From contig SMXE01000109.1 of assembly GCA_004357015.1 (NCBI GenBank), forward strand, positions 1-6,200: a stretch of 6,200 nucleotides of DNA, given 5' to 3'. The notes under the pieces are model-generated. The model was not told the DNA's origin, did not search any database, and saw only the letters and a program-made list of their open reading frames with translations. This DNA is from Caldithrix sp. GTDB taxonomy: Bacteria > Zhuqueibacterota > Zhuqueibacteria > Oceanimicrobiales > Oceanimicrobiaceae. The position numbers and the translations under genes were made by a program. This document shows positions 1 through 5,550 of the stretch, piece by piece (positions within the stretch are counted from its first letter, which is position 1; every line of letters starts with the position of its first letter).

Positions 1-1
1 T

Positions 2-154
2 GAGGCCACTCCCGAGGCATTCGTCCAAAAAGCAAGTGCCCAAGTTTTAAAAGGCAGGTGCTGGACGGTTCCGACTTTGGTAAACGGCAAACTTTACCTG
101 CGCAATGAAAAAGAAATGCTTTGCCTTGATCTGTCCCAGGGAAAGCAGTCTTAA
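2..154 (+). CDS. PQQ-like beta-propeller protein, C-terminal fragment
   Basis: This is an open frame entering from the left edge and ending at TAA (152-154), so only the last 50 residues are visible. It contains the segment CWTVPTLVNGKLYLRNEKE followed by MLCLDL. A stretch of the form W-T-x-P-x-L-x-N-G-x-L-Y-x-R-N, ending in a short strand with CLDL, is the usual last blade of PQQ-binding-like (BamB/quinoprotein-type) beta-propeller proteins. Such proteins are generally exported and act as dehydrogenase-like or scaffold domains, but this fragment shows neither the signal peptide nor catalytic residues. The 353-base spacer after it and the separate promoter-like sequence suggest it is not co-transcribed with the next genes. 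The family call rests on one blade. The enzymatic role, if any, cannot be judged. Confidence 0.72.
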   Translation, partial: EATPEAFVQKASAQVLKGRCWTVPTLVNGKLYLRNEKEMLCLDLSQGKQS

Positions 155-329
155 ATTGAAAGTTGCCCGCAGATTGAATGAACCCGCTGTTATACCTAGT
201 GCACAAGGTGGCACAGTGTCGTTGCAGCTTGGAAGCATCCCTGCTGCGTATTGATAACCATTCACCGAACTGCATTAAATCTGAAAAATCCAAAATAAAT
301 TTATGATACCTTTAAATAAAAAAACAGAG

Positions 330-347
330 TTGAACTTCACCGTTCAA
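330..347. promoter_or_regulatory. Inverted repeat TTGAAC-N6-GTTCAA, possible operator
   Basis: TTGAAC (330-335) and GTTCAA (342-347) are exact reverse complements separated by six bases (TTCACC). The site lies about 55 bases upstream of the candidate -35 element of the molybdenum hydroxylase operon. A dyad of this size could bind a dimeric regulator or fold as a short hairpin. It is not followed by a clean T-run, so it is unlikely to terminate the upstream gene. A 6-base dyad can arise by chance in an AT-rich spacer, so the regulatory reading is weak. Confidence 0.22.
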
Positions 348-400
348 ATCCTTTCTTTAAATCGAGATGCCATTCACATAATGGGTTAAAAGGCTTATTT

Positions 401-428
401 TTGTCAATTAATTTACTATAATTTTAAT
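401..428 (+). promoter_or_regulatory. Candidate sigma-70-type promoter for the Mo hydroxylase operon
   Basis: TTGTCA (401-406) matches the -35 consensus at 5 of 6 positions. TTTAAT (423-428) matches the -10 consensus at 5 of 6, with a 16-base spacer. The surroundings are A/T-rich, as promoters usually are. Transcription would begin near 435 and leave a leader of about 70 bases before the ATG at 508. Perfect TATAAT words also occur at 417-422 and 430-435 but have no good -35 partner at the right distance. Because the region is so AT-rich, chance matches are expected, and a phylum with a different promoter consensus would change the reading. Confidence 0.33.
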
Positions 429-507
429 TTATAATTTAATAATTTATATTGCGATGATCGAAATCGTTAAACTATAAATAATCACTTTTTAACCAAAGGA
501 GTCTGTT

Positions 508-993
508 ATGAGCAATCTGTTACAGACAGTATCTACTTTTGCGCTAAAAGTTAACGGTGAGGTGCGCACTGTGGAGGCGTCGCCAGACATGCCTCTGCTC
601 TGGGTGTTGCGCGACCTGATGCGTCTCACCGGAACCAAGTATGGTTGCGGGATCGGTCTCTGCGGAGCCTGTACCATCCACCTCGACGGCGAAGCCATCC
701 GGTCCTGTTCCACGCCGATCTCAGCAGCGGTTGGCAAAGAAGTGACGACGATTGAGGGCCTTTCCATAGACGGCACCCACCCGCTGCAGTTAGCCTGGGA
801 TGAACTCAACGTGTCACAATGCGGCTACTGTCAGACCGGTCAGATCATGACTGCGGCATCCTGGATGCGCGAAAAGGAAAACCCCACACCCCAGGCCATC
901 GATGGTTATCAATCAGGTAATCTCTGCCGGTGCGGCACTTATACACGTATCCGCGCTGCTATTGTGCGGGCCACTGAGATTGAAGGGAGGTAA
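508..993 (+). CDS. iorA: Isoquinoline 1-oxidoreductase-type small subunit, (2Fe-2S)-binding protein
   Basis: This 161-residue protein is the iron-sulfur subunit of a xanthine-oxidase-family molybdenum hydroxylase. It passes electrons from the Mo centre through two 2Fe-2S clusters to an outside acceptor. The plant-ferredoxin-type N-terminal domain carries the first cluster's ligands Cys47, Cys52, Cys55 (in [10 protein letters not shown]) and Cys67. The helical C-terminal domain carries the second cluster's ligands Cys105 and Cys108 (in [11 protein letters not shown]) and Cys140 and Cys142 (in [12 protein letters not shown]). Gln104 occupies the position that normally contacts the molybdopterin cofactor. 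All eight cysteines are present and the length is close to that of characterised IorA (about 150 residues). There is no signal peptide, so it is probably carried out of the cell folded together with the Tat-tagged large subunit. The ATG start is supported by AAGGAG at 496-501, six bases upstream. The large-subunit gene begins 3 bases after its stop. The family is certain; the substrate is not, and the Ior name does not prove isoquinoline oxidation. Confidence 0.93.
   Translation: MSNLLQTVSTFALKVNGEVRTVEASPDMPLLWVLRDLMRLTGTKYGCGIGLCGACTIHLDGEAIRSCSTPISAAVGKEVTTIEGLSIDGTHPLQLAWDELNVSQCGYCQTGQIMTAASWMREKENPTPQAIDGYQSGNLCRCGTYTRIRAAIVRATEIEGR
985..990 (+). promoter_or_regulatory. Ribosome binding site of the large subunit, inside the end of the small-subunit gene
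   Basis: GGGAGG lies within the last codons of the small-subunit gene, six bases before the ATG at 997. It supports translation from 997 and argues against the in-frame ATG at 1054 (Met20), which sits directly before the Tat motif but has no purine-rich site upstream. Confidence 0.7.
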
Positions 994-996
994 ACC

Positions 997-3303
997 ATGT
1001 TTCTATTTGAACAAGAACTTCCAGACACAAGTGAGCGCCCGACTATCGTTAACATGTCGCGCCGGGATTTTCTAAAACGGACGGCCCTGGCGGCAGGTTC
1101 AACATTTGTCCTTGGTGCCTTCATCGGTTGCAGGAGCAAAACCGAGTTTGTGCCGGAAACCAAAATACCCGCACAGGGCACCATGGCAGATGCTGCATTC
1201 CAACCCAACCTCTTGATCGGGATAAGCGACGCCGGCGATGTCTTTATCGTTTGCACTCGTTCCGAGATGGGTCAAGGGATTCGCACCGGCATGCCTCCCG
1301 TTATTGCGGATGAGCTGGAGGCAAGCTGGAACCGGGTTCATGTCGTGCAGGCCGATGGCGACCCAAAGTATGGCGATCAGAACACCGACGGCTCCCGTAG
1401 TGTGCGTAAACATTTCGATGAGTGGCGAAAGGCCGGGGCAACCGCACGCGCGATGTTTGTAACGGCGGCGGCACAAACATGGGGTGTGGCAGAATCGGAA
1501 TGTGTCGCCGAGAATCATGTTGTAAAACACATGGCAACCGGCAGGGAGCTGGGTTATGGAGAACTGGCCGCAACTGCTGCGACACTTGAAGTTCCAGAAA
1601 ACCCCACGCTTAAATCTCGCGACCAGTGGCGTTACATCACTAAGCCCATGCGCGGCGTTGACAATCGTGACATCGTGACCGGTACCGCTGTTTTTGGTAT
1701 CGATGCCCAACTTCCGGGCATGCTTTATGCTTCCGTGGAGCGTTGTCCGGTGATAGGCGGCAAAGTAAAAACCTATGATACCAAGTCCGCCCTGGCAATA
1801 CCGGGTGTACGTCAAGTGATTCCAATTCCTGCTGCCACGCTGCCTCCTGCTTTTAATGCGCTGGGTGGCCTGGCGGTTGTCGCAGAAAATACCTGGGCAG
1901 CCTTTAAGGGACGAGAGGCGCTGGAGGTTGAATGGCATCTGGGTCCCAATGCGACACACAATTCGGAAGTCTATCGAAACGAAATGGAGAAAAGCGCCAC
2001 ATCGCCGGGTCGTGAGATACGAACGGTAGGTGACGTCACGCGAGCAATGAACGAGGCAGCGAAGACGGTGGAAGCCGTTTACCATGTCCCAATGCTCGCC
2101 CACGCCCCAATGGAACCACCGAGCGCTCTGGCCTGGGTAAAGAAAGACGGCACCTGTGAAATCTGGACGCCCAGTCAGGATCCGCAAGCTGTTCGCACAA
2201 CAGTTGCCGAAACCTTGGGTGTTGAGGTCGAAAAAATCACGGTACATGTGACGCTGCTCGGTGGTGGTTTTGGTCGCAAATCGAAACCGGACTACGTGGT
2301 TGAGGCCGTGCTCATCTCAAAAGCCGTGGGCGCACCGGTCAAGGTGACCTGGACGCGTGAAGACGAAATTCGCTTCGACTACTTTCACGCTCCGAGCGTA
2401 CAGTACCTGCAGGCCGGACTCGACGCTCAGGGAAAGACAACGGCCTGGGTGCATCGCACCACTTTTCCCAGCATTAGCTCGACCTTTCGGACCAACGTTG
2501 ACCATGCGAGCTCCGGTGAACTTGGACTAGGGTTTACGACCAACCCTTACAATATTCCCAATATGCGGCTTGAAAACGGAGCGGCCGAAGCCCATGTCCG
2601 CATCGGATGGCTGCGTTCGGTATGCAACATCCAGCATGGTTTTACGCTCAATGCGTTTGCAGGCGAGCTGGCGCAAGCTGCCGGGCGCGATCAAAAAGAC
2701 TACTTACTCGAGCTCATAGGGCCGCCTCGCAATTTAAATTCGCTGTTCGAAGGTGATAAGGGGGCCTATGGAGAAGACCTGAGTCGCCATCCATATGAAA
2801 CCGGGCGGCTACGGCATGTGGTCGAGCTCGCCGCAGAAAAGGCTGGTTGGGGAAAAGATCGGCCGAAAGGCCACGCTCTCGGTATCGCCGCGCACTTCAG
2901 CTTCGTCTCATACGTAGCTCATGTGGTTCATGCTTCGGTGAAGGACGGTAAGGTGCGCGTTCACCGGGTTGACTGTGCTGTAGATTGCGGCACCTATGTC
3001 AATCCGGACCGTGTTAAGGCGCAGATGGAAGGATCCGTCGTTTTTGGTCTTACGCTCGCACTACACGGGAAAATCACAGTGAGTAGCGGAGCCGTGGAAC
3101 AGAGCAACTTCCATGATTACCCGCTTCTTCGAATCAATGAAACGCCCGAAATACATGTTCACATTGTTGAGAACCAGTCCCCGCCCGGTGGCGTCGGGGA
3201 ACCTGGTGTGCCGCCCGTGGCTCCGGCCCTGACCAACGCGATTCTCAGGATCACGGGAAAGCCGATACGTGAATTACCAATCAGGCTAAGTGAACTAAGT
3301 TAG
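997..3303 (+). CDS. iorB: Isoquinoline 1-oxidoreductase-type large subunit, Tat-exported molybdopterin-binding protein
   Basis: This 768-residue catalytic subunit of a xanthine-oxidase-family Mo hydroxylase binds molybdopterin-cytosine-dinucleotide-type cofactor and hydroxylates N-heteroaromatics or oxidises aldehydes. Its length fits characterised IorB (about 780 residues). The N-terminus has a 19-residue lead, then the twin-arginine motif SRRDFLK (21-27) and a hydrophobic stretch ending GAFIGC, with Cys45 resembling a lipobox. Next come MGQGIRTG (91-98), a hammerhead-type alpha/beta domain (about 223-300), HAPMEPP (369-375), the Mo-cofactor loop GGGFGRK (422-428) and GGVGEPGVPP near the C-terminus. 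In that last motif Glu735 is the expected base that activates the Mo-bound hydroxyl. The enzyme should therefore act outside the cytoplasmic membrane together with the small subunit. No FAD subunit or cytochrome c subunit gene is visible on either side, so the electron acceptor is unknown. The ATG at 997 is chosen because GGGAGG lies six bases upstream. Family and export are well supported; the substrate is not known. Confidence 0.93.
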   Translation: MFLFEQELPDTSERPTIVNMSRRDFLKRTALAAGSTFVLGAFIGCRSKTEFVPETKIPAQGTMADAAFQPNLLIGISDAGDVFIVCTRSEMGQGIRTGMPPVIADELEASWNRVHVVQADGDPKYGDQNTDGSRSVRKHFDEWRKAGATARAMFVTAAAQTWGVAESECVAENHVVKHMATGRELGYGELAATAATLEVPENPTLKSRDQWRYITKPMRGVDNRDIVTGTAVFGIDAQLPGMLYASVERCPVIGGKVKTYDTKSALAIPGVRQVIPIPAATLPPAFNALGGLAVVAENTWAAFKGREALEVEWHLGPNATHNSEVYRNEMEKSATSPGREIRTVGDVTRAMNEAAKTVEAVYHVPMLAHAPMEPPSALAWVKKDGTCEIWTPSQDPQAVRTTVAETLGVEVEKITVHVTLLGGGFGRKSKPDYVVEAVLISKAVGAPVKVTWTREDEIRFDYFHAPSVQYLQAGLDAQGKTTAWVHRTTFPSISSTFRTNVDHASSGELGLGFTTNPYNIPNMRLENGAAEAHVRIGWLRSVCNIQHGFTLNAFAGELAQAAGRDQKDYLLELIGPPRNLNSLFEGDKGAYGEDLSRHPYETGRLRHVVELAAEKAGWGKDRPKGHALGIAAHFSFVSYVAHVVHASVKDGKVRVHRVDCAVDCGTYVNPDRVKAQMEGSVVFGLTLALHGKITVSSGAVEQSNFHDYPLLRINETPEIHVHIVENQSPPGGVGEPGVPPVAPALTNAILRITGKPIRELPIRLSELS

Positions 3304-3503
3304 GAATAGGATCGAATCCTCTCCTGGCTGCGTTTAGCCAAATTGTTAGTTTGGGAAAAATGTATAACGACGCAATCAACCTGAACAAAAACGCGCCCAG
3401 TTTTCAGATATTATTGAAGTTATTCTAAGCGTTTTTGTCAGGTTATCGCTACCGGTTTATGTGGTTTCACGAACGCACACCCTACTGCGCCACCGCATAC
3501 ACC
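3304..3503. other. Intergenic spacer with small hairpins, no clear terminator
   Basis: About 200 bases separate the molybdenum operon from the dioxygenase gene. Just after the stop there are two short perfect stems, AGGAT/ATCCT (3308-3312 with 3316-3320, CGA loop) and TGGCT/AGCCA (3325-3329 with 3336-3340). Neither is followed by a T-run, so an intrinsic terminator is possible but not shown. A TATAAC word at 3363-3368 could be a -10 element, but no well-spaced -35 is seen. The stretch 3435-3503 is open in the frame of the next gene through a TTG, but it looks non-coding. Confidence 0.35.
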
Positions 3504-4331
3504 ATGCCGCATTCAGTTATGTTCACTGAACAACAAAAAACCGAATACGACAACCGCGGCTTTCTGCTGATGCGAAACAGCTTCGACCCAGGACTTGCCA
3601 TCGAAGCGTCGGAACTCATCTGGAACTATCTCCATGAGCACCGGGGTGTCGAACGCAATGACCCCGATACCTGGAACATTGAAGGTCCCTGGGTGGGACT
3701 GAAGTCTTTGCGCGAAACTTCGGTTTTTGAATCTTTGCAAAGCGATACGCTGGTGAGCGCAATCAACGGGCTTCTTGGCGCCGATGCCTGGCAACAAACC
3801 GGACACTGGGGAGGCTTTCTTGTCAGTTTTCCAAATTGTGCCCCGGCAGACTGGGCTTTGCCGACTGCCAACTGGCATGTCGATTTTCAGCTTACCCATA
3901 AAATCGGCACAACATTTGGTGTGCAGACATTTGTTTACCTGACAGAAGTAAGACCTCGCGGTGGCGGGACGCTGGTTGTCTCGGGATCTCACCGACTTAC
4001 TGAACGTTTCGCAGCGACGCTGTCAGAAGAAGATCTACGACAAAAGTACGGTGTGTTGCGAGATCGCTTTAACACTACGGATCCGTGGTTGCGGGAGCTG
4101 AACTCCGGTGAACCAATGAGCGCTGAACGAGTCGATTACTTCATGAACCGGGAACATGTCATTGACGGCGTTTCCGTGAAGGTTGAAGAACTGTGCGCAT
4201 CTCCGGGTGATGCTGTTCTTGTCCATCCCTGGCTGGTTCACATGGTTTCACCGAACGCTGGTCCGGGTCCAAGATTCGTGCTACACAGGAACATTCACGT
4301 TATCGGTAAACAGAGTTCGCAAAAGTCATAA
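3504..4331 (+). CDS. Phytanoyl-CoA dioxygenase (PhyH) family Fe(II)/2-oxoglutarate oxygenase
   Basis: This is a probably cytoplasmic non-haem iron oxygenase of about 275 residues. It would couple 2-oxoglutarate decarboxylation to hydroxylation of an unknown small molecule. Family features, numbered from the ATG at 3504, are: an N-terminal MFTEQQKTEYDNRGFLLMRN segment, typical of PhyH starts; the iron-binding H-x-D in WHVDF (His125, Asp127); the strand GGTLVVSGSHR; and the distal site LVHMVSPNAGPGPR, where His246 is the expected third iron ligand and Arg257 the likely 2-oxoglutarate carboxylate contact. The 2-His-1-Asp triad is therefore complete. An insert of about 65 residues rich in charged residues separates the SGSHR strand from the distal histidine region and may form a lid. 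The start is uncertain. ATG at 3504 or 3519 fits the family, while the frame extends back to ATG 3459 and TTG 3435, and none has a clear ribosome binding site. The gene lies 71 bases before the NmrA-like gene and may be co-transcribed with it. The substrate cannot be deduced. Confidence 0.85.
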   Translation: MPHSVMFTEQQKTEYDNRGFLLMRNSFDPGLAIEASELIWNYLHEHRGVERNDPDTWNIEGPWVGLKSLRETSVFESLQSDTLVSAINGLLGADAWQQTGHWGGFLVSFPNCAPADWALPTANWHVDFQLTHKIGTTFGVQTFVYLTEVRPRGGGTLVVSGSHRLTERFAATLSEEDLRQKYGVLRDRFNTTDPWLRELNSGEPMSAERVDYFMNREHVIDGVSVKVEELCASPGDAVLVHPWLVHMVSPNAGPGPRFVLHRNIHVIGKQSSQKS

Positions 4332-4391
4332 ATAAAGACAAACGGCGCTTGTTTTCTTCGACTGGTGATGAGTCGTTTGTTGAGAGAGTAC

Positions 4392-4396
4392 AGGAG
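4392..4396 (+). promoter_or_regulatory. Ribosome binding site that fixes a GTG start
   Basis: AGGAG lies six bases upstream of GTG at 4403. It is the only good Shine-Dalgarno site near the front of the NmrA-like frame. It places the start directly before the first Rossmann strand (FLVTGAAG) rather than at the TTG 54 bases upstream. Confidence 0.75.
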
Positions 4397-4402
4397 ACAT
4401 CA

Positions 4403-5251
4403 GTGTTTCTAGTCACCGGCGCTGCCGGCAAAACGGGTAATGCCATTATTCAGGCTTTGACTGCGAAAGGAGAATCCGTTCGGGCGCTGGTTTTTCGCCA
4501 CAATCAGGTTGCGCTCCTGAATCAACTGGGCGTGAAAGAAGTTGTGGTCGGGGATATGCTGAATCAGGAATTGGTCAACGAAGCCGTTGCGGATGTCCGC
4601 GGAATTTACCATATTTGTCCGAATATGCATCCTGACGAAGTCGCCATCGGGCAACTCGTTGTGGCTTGTGCAAAGTCAGCCGGATGTGAGCGGTTTGTGT
4701 ATCACTCCGTGCTGCATCCGCAAATCCAGGCCATGCCGCATCATTGGCATAAATTTCTGGTAGAAGAACATCTTTTGGATTCAGGTCTATCCTGTACGAT
4801 TCTGCAACCTGCTGCCTATATGCAAAATATCCTGGCGAATTGGCATCAAATTTTAACGGATGGTATCTATTCCGTGCCATATGCGGCAAAGACACGGCTG
4901 AGTATGGTTGACCTGGAGGACGTCAGCGAAGCGGCCATCAAGGTTCTAAGGGAACCAGGGCATGAAGGTGCGACATACGAGTTGAGCGGCCCGGATGTTC
5001 TGAACCAGAAAGAGGTGGCCGCGATTCTCGAAGAACAACTCCAGCGAAGCGTTTCAGTGCAGGAAATCGGTATTGAAATGTGGCAAGAGCAAGCAAAAAA
5101 CAGTGGCCTGGGCGACTACCGGATTGACACCCTGTCGAAGATGTTTCGTTATTATGAACGATATGATTTTTTAGGAACCCCAAAAGCCTTGGCAGCGTTA
5201 TTGGGGCGCACACCGGGCAGTTTTGCAGAGTTTGTGAAAAGGAATCTTTAG
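4403..5251 (+). CDS. NmrA-like NAD(P)-binding Rossmann protein (atypical short-chain dehydrogenase)
   Basis: This 282-residue single-domain protein belongs to the NmrA/atypical SDR group, whose members are NAD(P)H-dependent reductases or redox-sensing nucleotide binders in the cytoplasm. From the GTG start, the dinucleotide loop VTGAAGKTG gives Gly6, Gly9 and Gly12 (GxxGxxG). ALVFR at the end of the second strand suggests an NADP-preferring pocket. The middle has RFVYHSVLHP, then HHWHK with Lys117, and SGLSCTILQPAAYMQN, all typical of NmrA-like proteins. The classical SDR YxxxK is not present as such: Lys117 is there, but a histidine (His113) stands in the tyrosine position, so dehydrogenase chemistry is uncertain. 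The C-terminal part (GATYELSGPDVLNQKEVAAIL) matches the substrate or partner-binding lobe of these proteins. The GTG start is supported by AGGAG six bases upstream and by starting exactly at the first beta strand. An upstream in-frame TTG (4349) has no such site. It probably shares a transcript with the preceding PhyH gene. Confidence 0.86.
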   Translation: MFLVTGAAGKTGNAIIQALTAKGESVRALVFRHNQVALLNQLGVKEVVVGDMLNQELVNEAVADVRGIYHICPNMHPDEVAIGQLVVACAKSAGCERFVYHSVLHPQIQAMPHHWHKFLVEEHLLDSGLSCTILQPAAYMQNILANWHQILTDGIYSVPYAAKTRLSMVDLEDVSEAAIKVLREPGHEGATYELSGPDVLNQKEVAAILEEQLQRSVSVQEIGIEMWQEQAKNSGLGDYRIDTLSKMFRYYERYDFLGTPKALAALLGRTPGSFAEFVKRNL

Positions 5252-5284
5252 CGATACATAGCGCGGCAAAGCCGCCTGGCAAAC

Positions 5285-5305
5285 GTGAGATGTGAGACGT
5301 GAAAC
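5285..5305 (+). repeat. Heptamer tandem array GTGARAY, three units
   Basis: Three exact-phase 7-base units are seen: GTGAGAT (5285-5291), GTGAGAC (5292-5298) and GTGAAAC (5299-5305). The preceding seven bases GGCAAAC (5278-5284) match the last unit at 5 of 7 positions and may be a decayed fourth unit. Arrays of this kind in bacterial spacers resemble short tandemly repeated heptamers, which expand and contract by slippage. It lies 34 bases after the NmrA-like gene's stop. Confidence 0.65.
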
Positions 5306-5322
5306 GAACTTTAGGATGAAGC

Positions 5323-5350
5323 TATCAGCGGTCAGCTATTAGCTTTCAGC
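5323..5350 (-). repeat. Heptamer tandem array (plus-strand NNTCAGC), four units
   Basis: The plus strand reads TATCAGC, GGTCAGC, TATTAGC, TTTCAGC in perfect 7-base phase. On the minus strand these are GCTGAAA, GCTAATA, GCTGACC, GCTGATA, the same GCTGANN unit as the array at 5469-5489. It is followed by a run of seven T. The two arrays face each other, and 5320-5337 is complementary to 5468-5485 at 17 of 18 positions. Confidence 0.72.
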
Positions 5351-5439
5351 TTTTTTTAAGGATGCGCCTGAGAATGAATTGTCAGGTTTTTAAGTGACAC
5401 AGTCCCTTCACTCCAAAATCAGGAGTGTTATTTGGAGTT

Positions 5440-5456
5440 CATTGACTATGTCAATG
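5440..5456. other. Perfect 7-base stem with a 3-base loop
   Basis: CATTGAC (5440-5446) and GTCAATG (5450-5456) are exact reverse complements around TAT. This hairpin lies inside the segment bracketed by the inverted heptamer arrays and 8 bases before the T-run and A's that precede the second array. Its role is unknown. Confidence 0.45.
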
Positions 5457-5468
5457 CAGTTTTTTAAA

Positions 5469-5489
5469 GCTGACGGCTGATAGCTGAAA
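5469..5489 (+). repeat. Heptamer tandem array GCTGANN, three units
   Basis: The units are GCTGACG (5469-5475), GCTGATA (5476-5482) and GCTGAAA (5483-5489), followed by a partial GCT. It is the inverted partner of the array at 5323-5350. Flanks mirror too: the left array is followed by a T-run and AA, and this one is preceded by T's and AAA. Confidence 0.72.
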
Positions 5490-5524
5490 GCTTTTCATAC
5501 ATTCGACAATAATCTTTGTTTGGA

Positions 5525-5550
5525 ATTCTTTGCAAAAAAATACAAAGAAT
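5525..5550. promoter_or_regulatory. Perfect 8-base hairpin upstream of the second dioxygenase gene
   Basis: ATTCTTTG (5525-5532) pairs exactly with CAAAGAAT (5543-5550) around a 10-base A-rich loop. It ends 35 bases before the ATG at 5586, so it would lie in the leader if transcription starts upstream, or it could be an operator dyad. No T-run follows, so it does not look like a terminator. Its function is inferred from position only. Confidence 0.35.

Larger units (their letters stand above)
155..507. other. AT-rich intergenic region with no gene seen
   Basis: No credible coding frame was found on either strand. The left third (about 155-260) has mixed composition and small GC-richer self-complementary pieces, such as GCAGC (224-228) against GCTGC (243-247). 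From about 270 onward it becomes strongly AT-rich, with 405-450 almost entirely A/T. It holds a perfect 6-base inverted repeat (330-347), a candidate sigma-70-like promoter (401-428) and the ribosome binding site of the next gene. A minus-strand open frame at 47-265 overlaps the beta-propeller tail and shows no recognisable protein features, so it was not accepted. Confidence 0.6.

Noticed and set aside
47..265. Minus-strand 72-codon frame in the first spacer
   Set aside because: It overlaps the beta-propeller coding end, lacks a ribosome site and resembles no protein I recognise.
1054..1056. Alternative start of the large Mo subunit at Met20
   Set aside because: It has no ribosome binding site, whereas ATG 997 has GGGAGG at ideal spacing.
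1099..2247. Long minus-strand open frame (382 codons) opposite the large Mo subunit gene
   Set aside because: It lies wholly opposite a gene with clear family motifs, and its translation has no recognisable domain and the Cys/Arg/His-rich look of an antisense shadow.
3308..3340. Two short stems after the large Mo subunit gene as a terminator
   Set aside because: Five-base stems without a following T-run are expected by chance. They are noted only in the spacer entry.
3513..3992. Minus-strand 159-codon frame opposite the PhyH gene
   Set aside because: It is a shadow of a gene with a complete iron-binding motif, and has no domain of its own.
5263..5275. GCGGC-AAA-GCCGC stem as terminator of the NmrA-like gene
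   Set aside because: The stem has only five pairs and no T-run follows, so an intrinsic terminator is not supported.
5285..5489. CRISPR array
   Set aside because: The repeats are 7 bases long and directly adjacent without spacers, and no cas genes are present.
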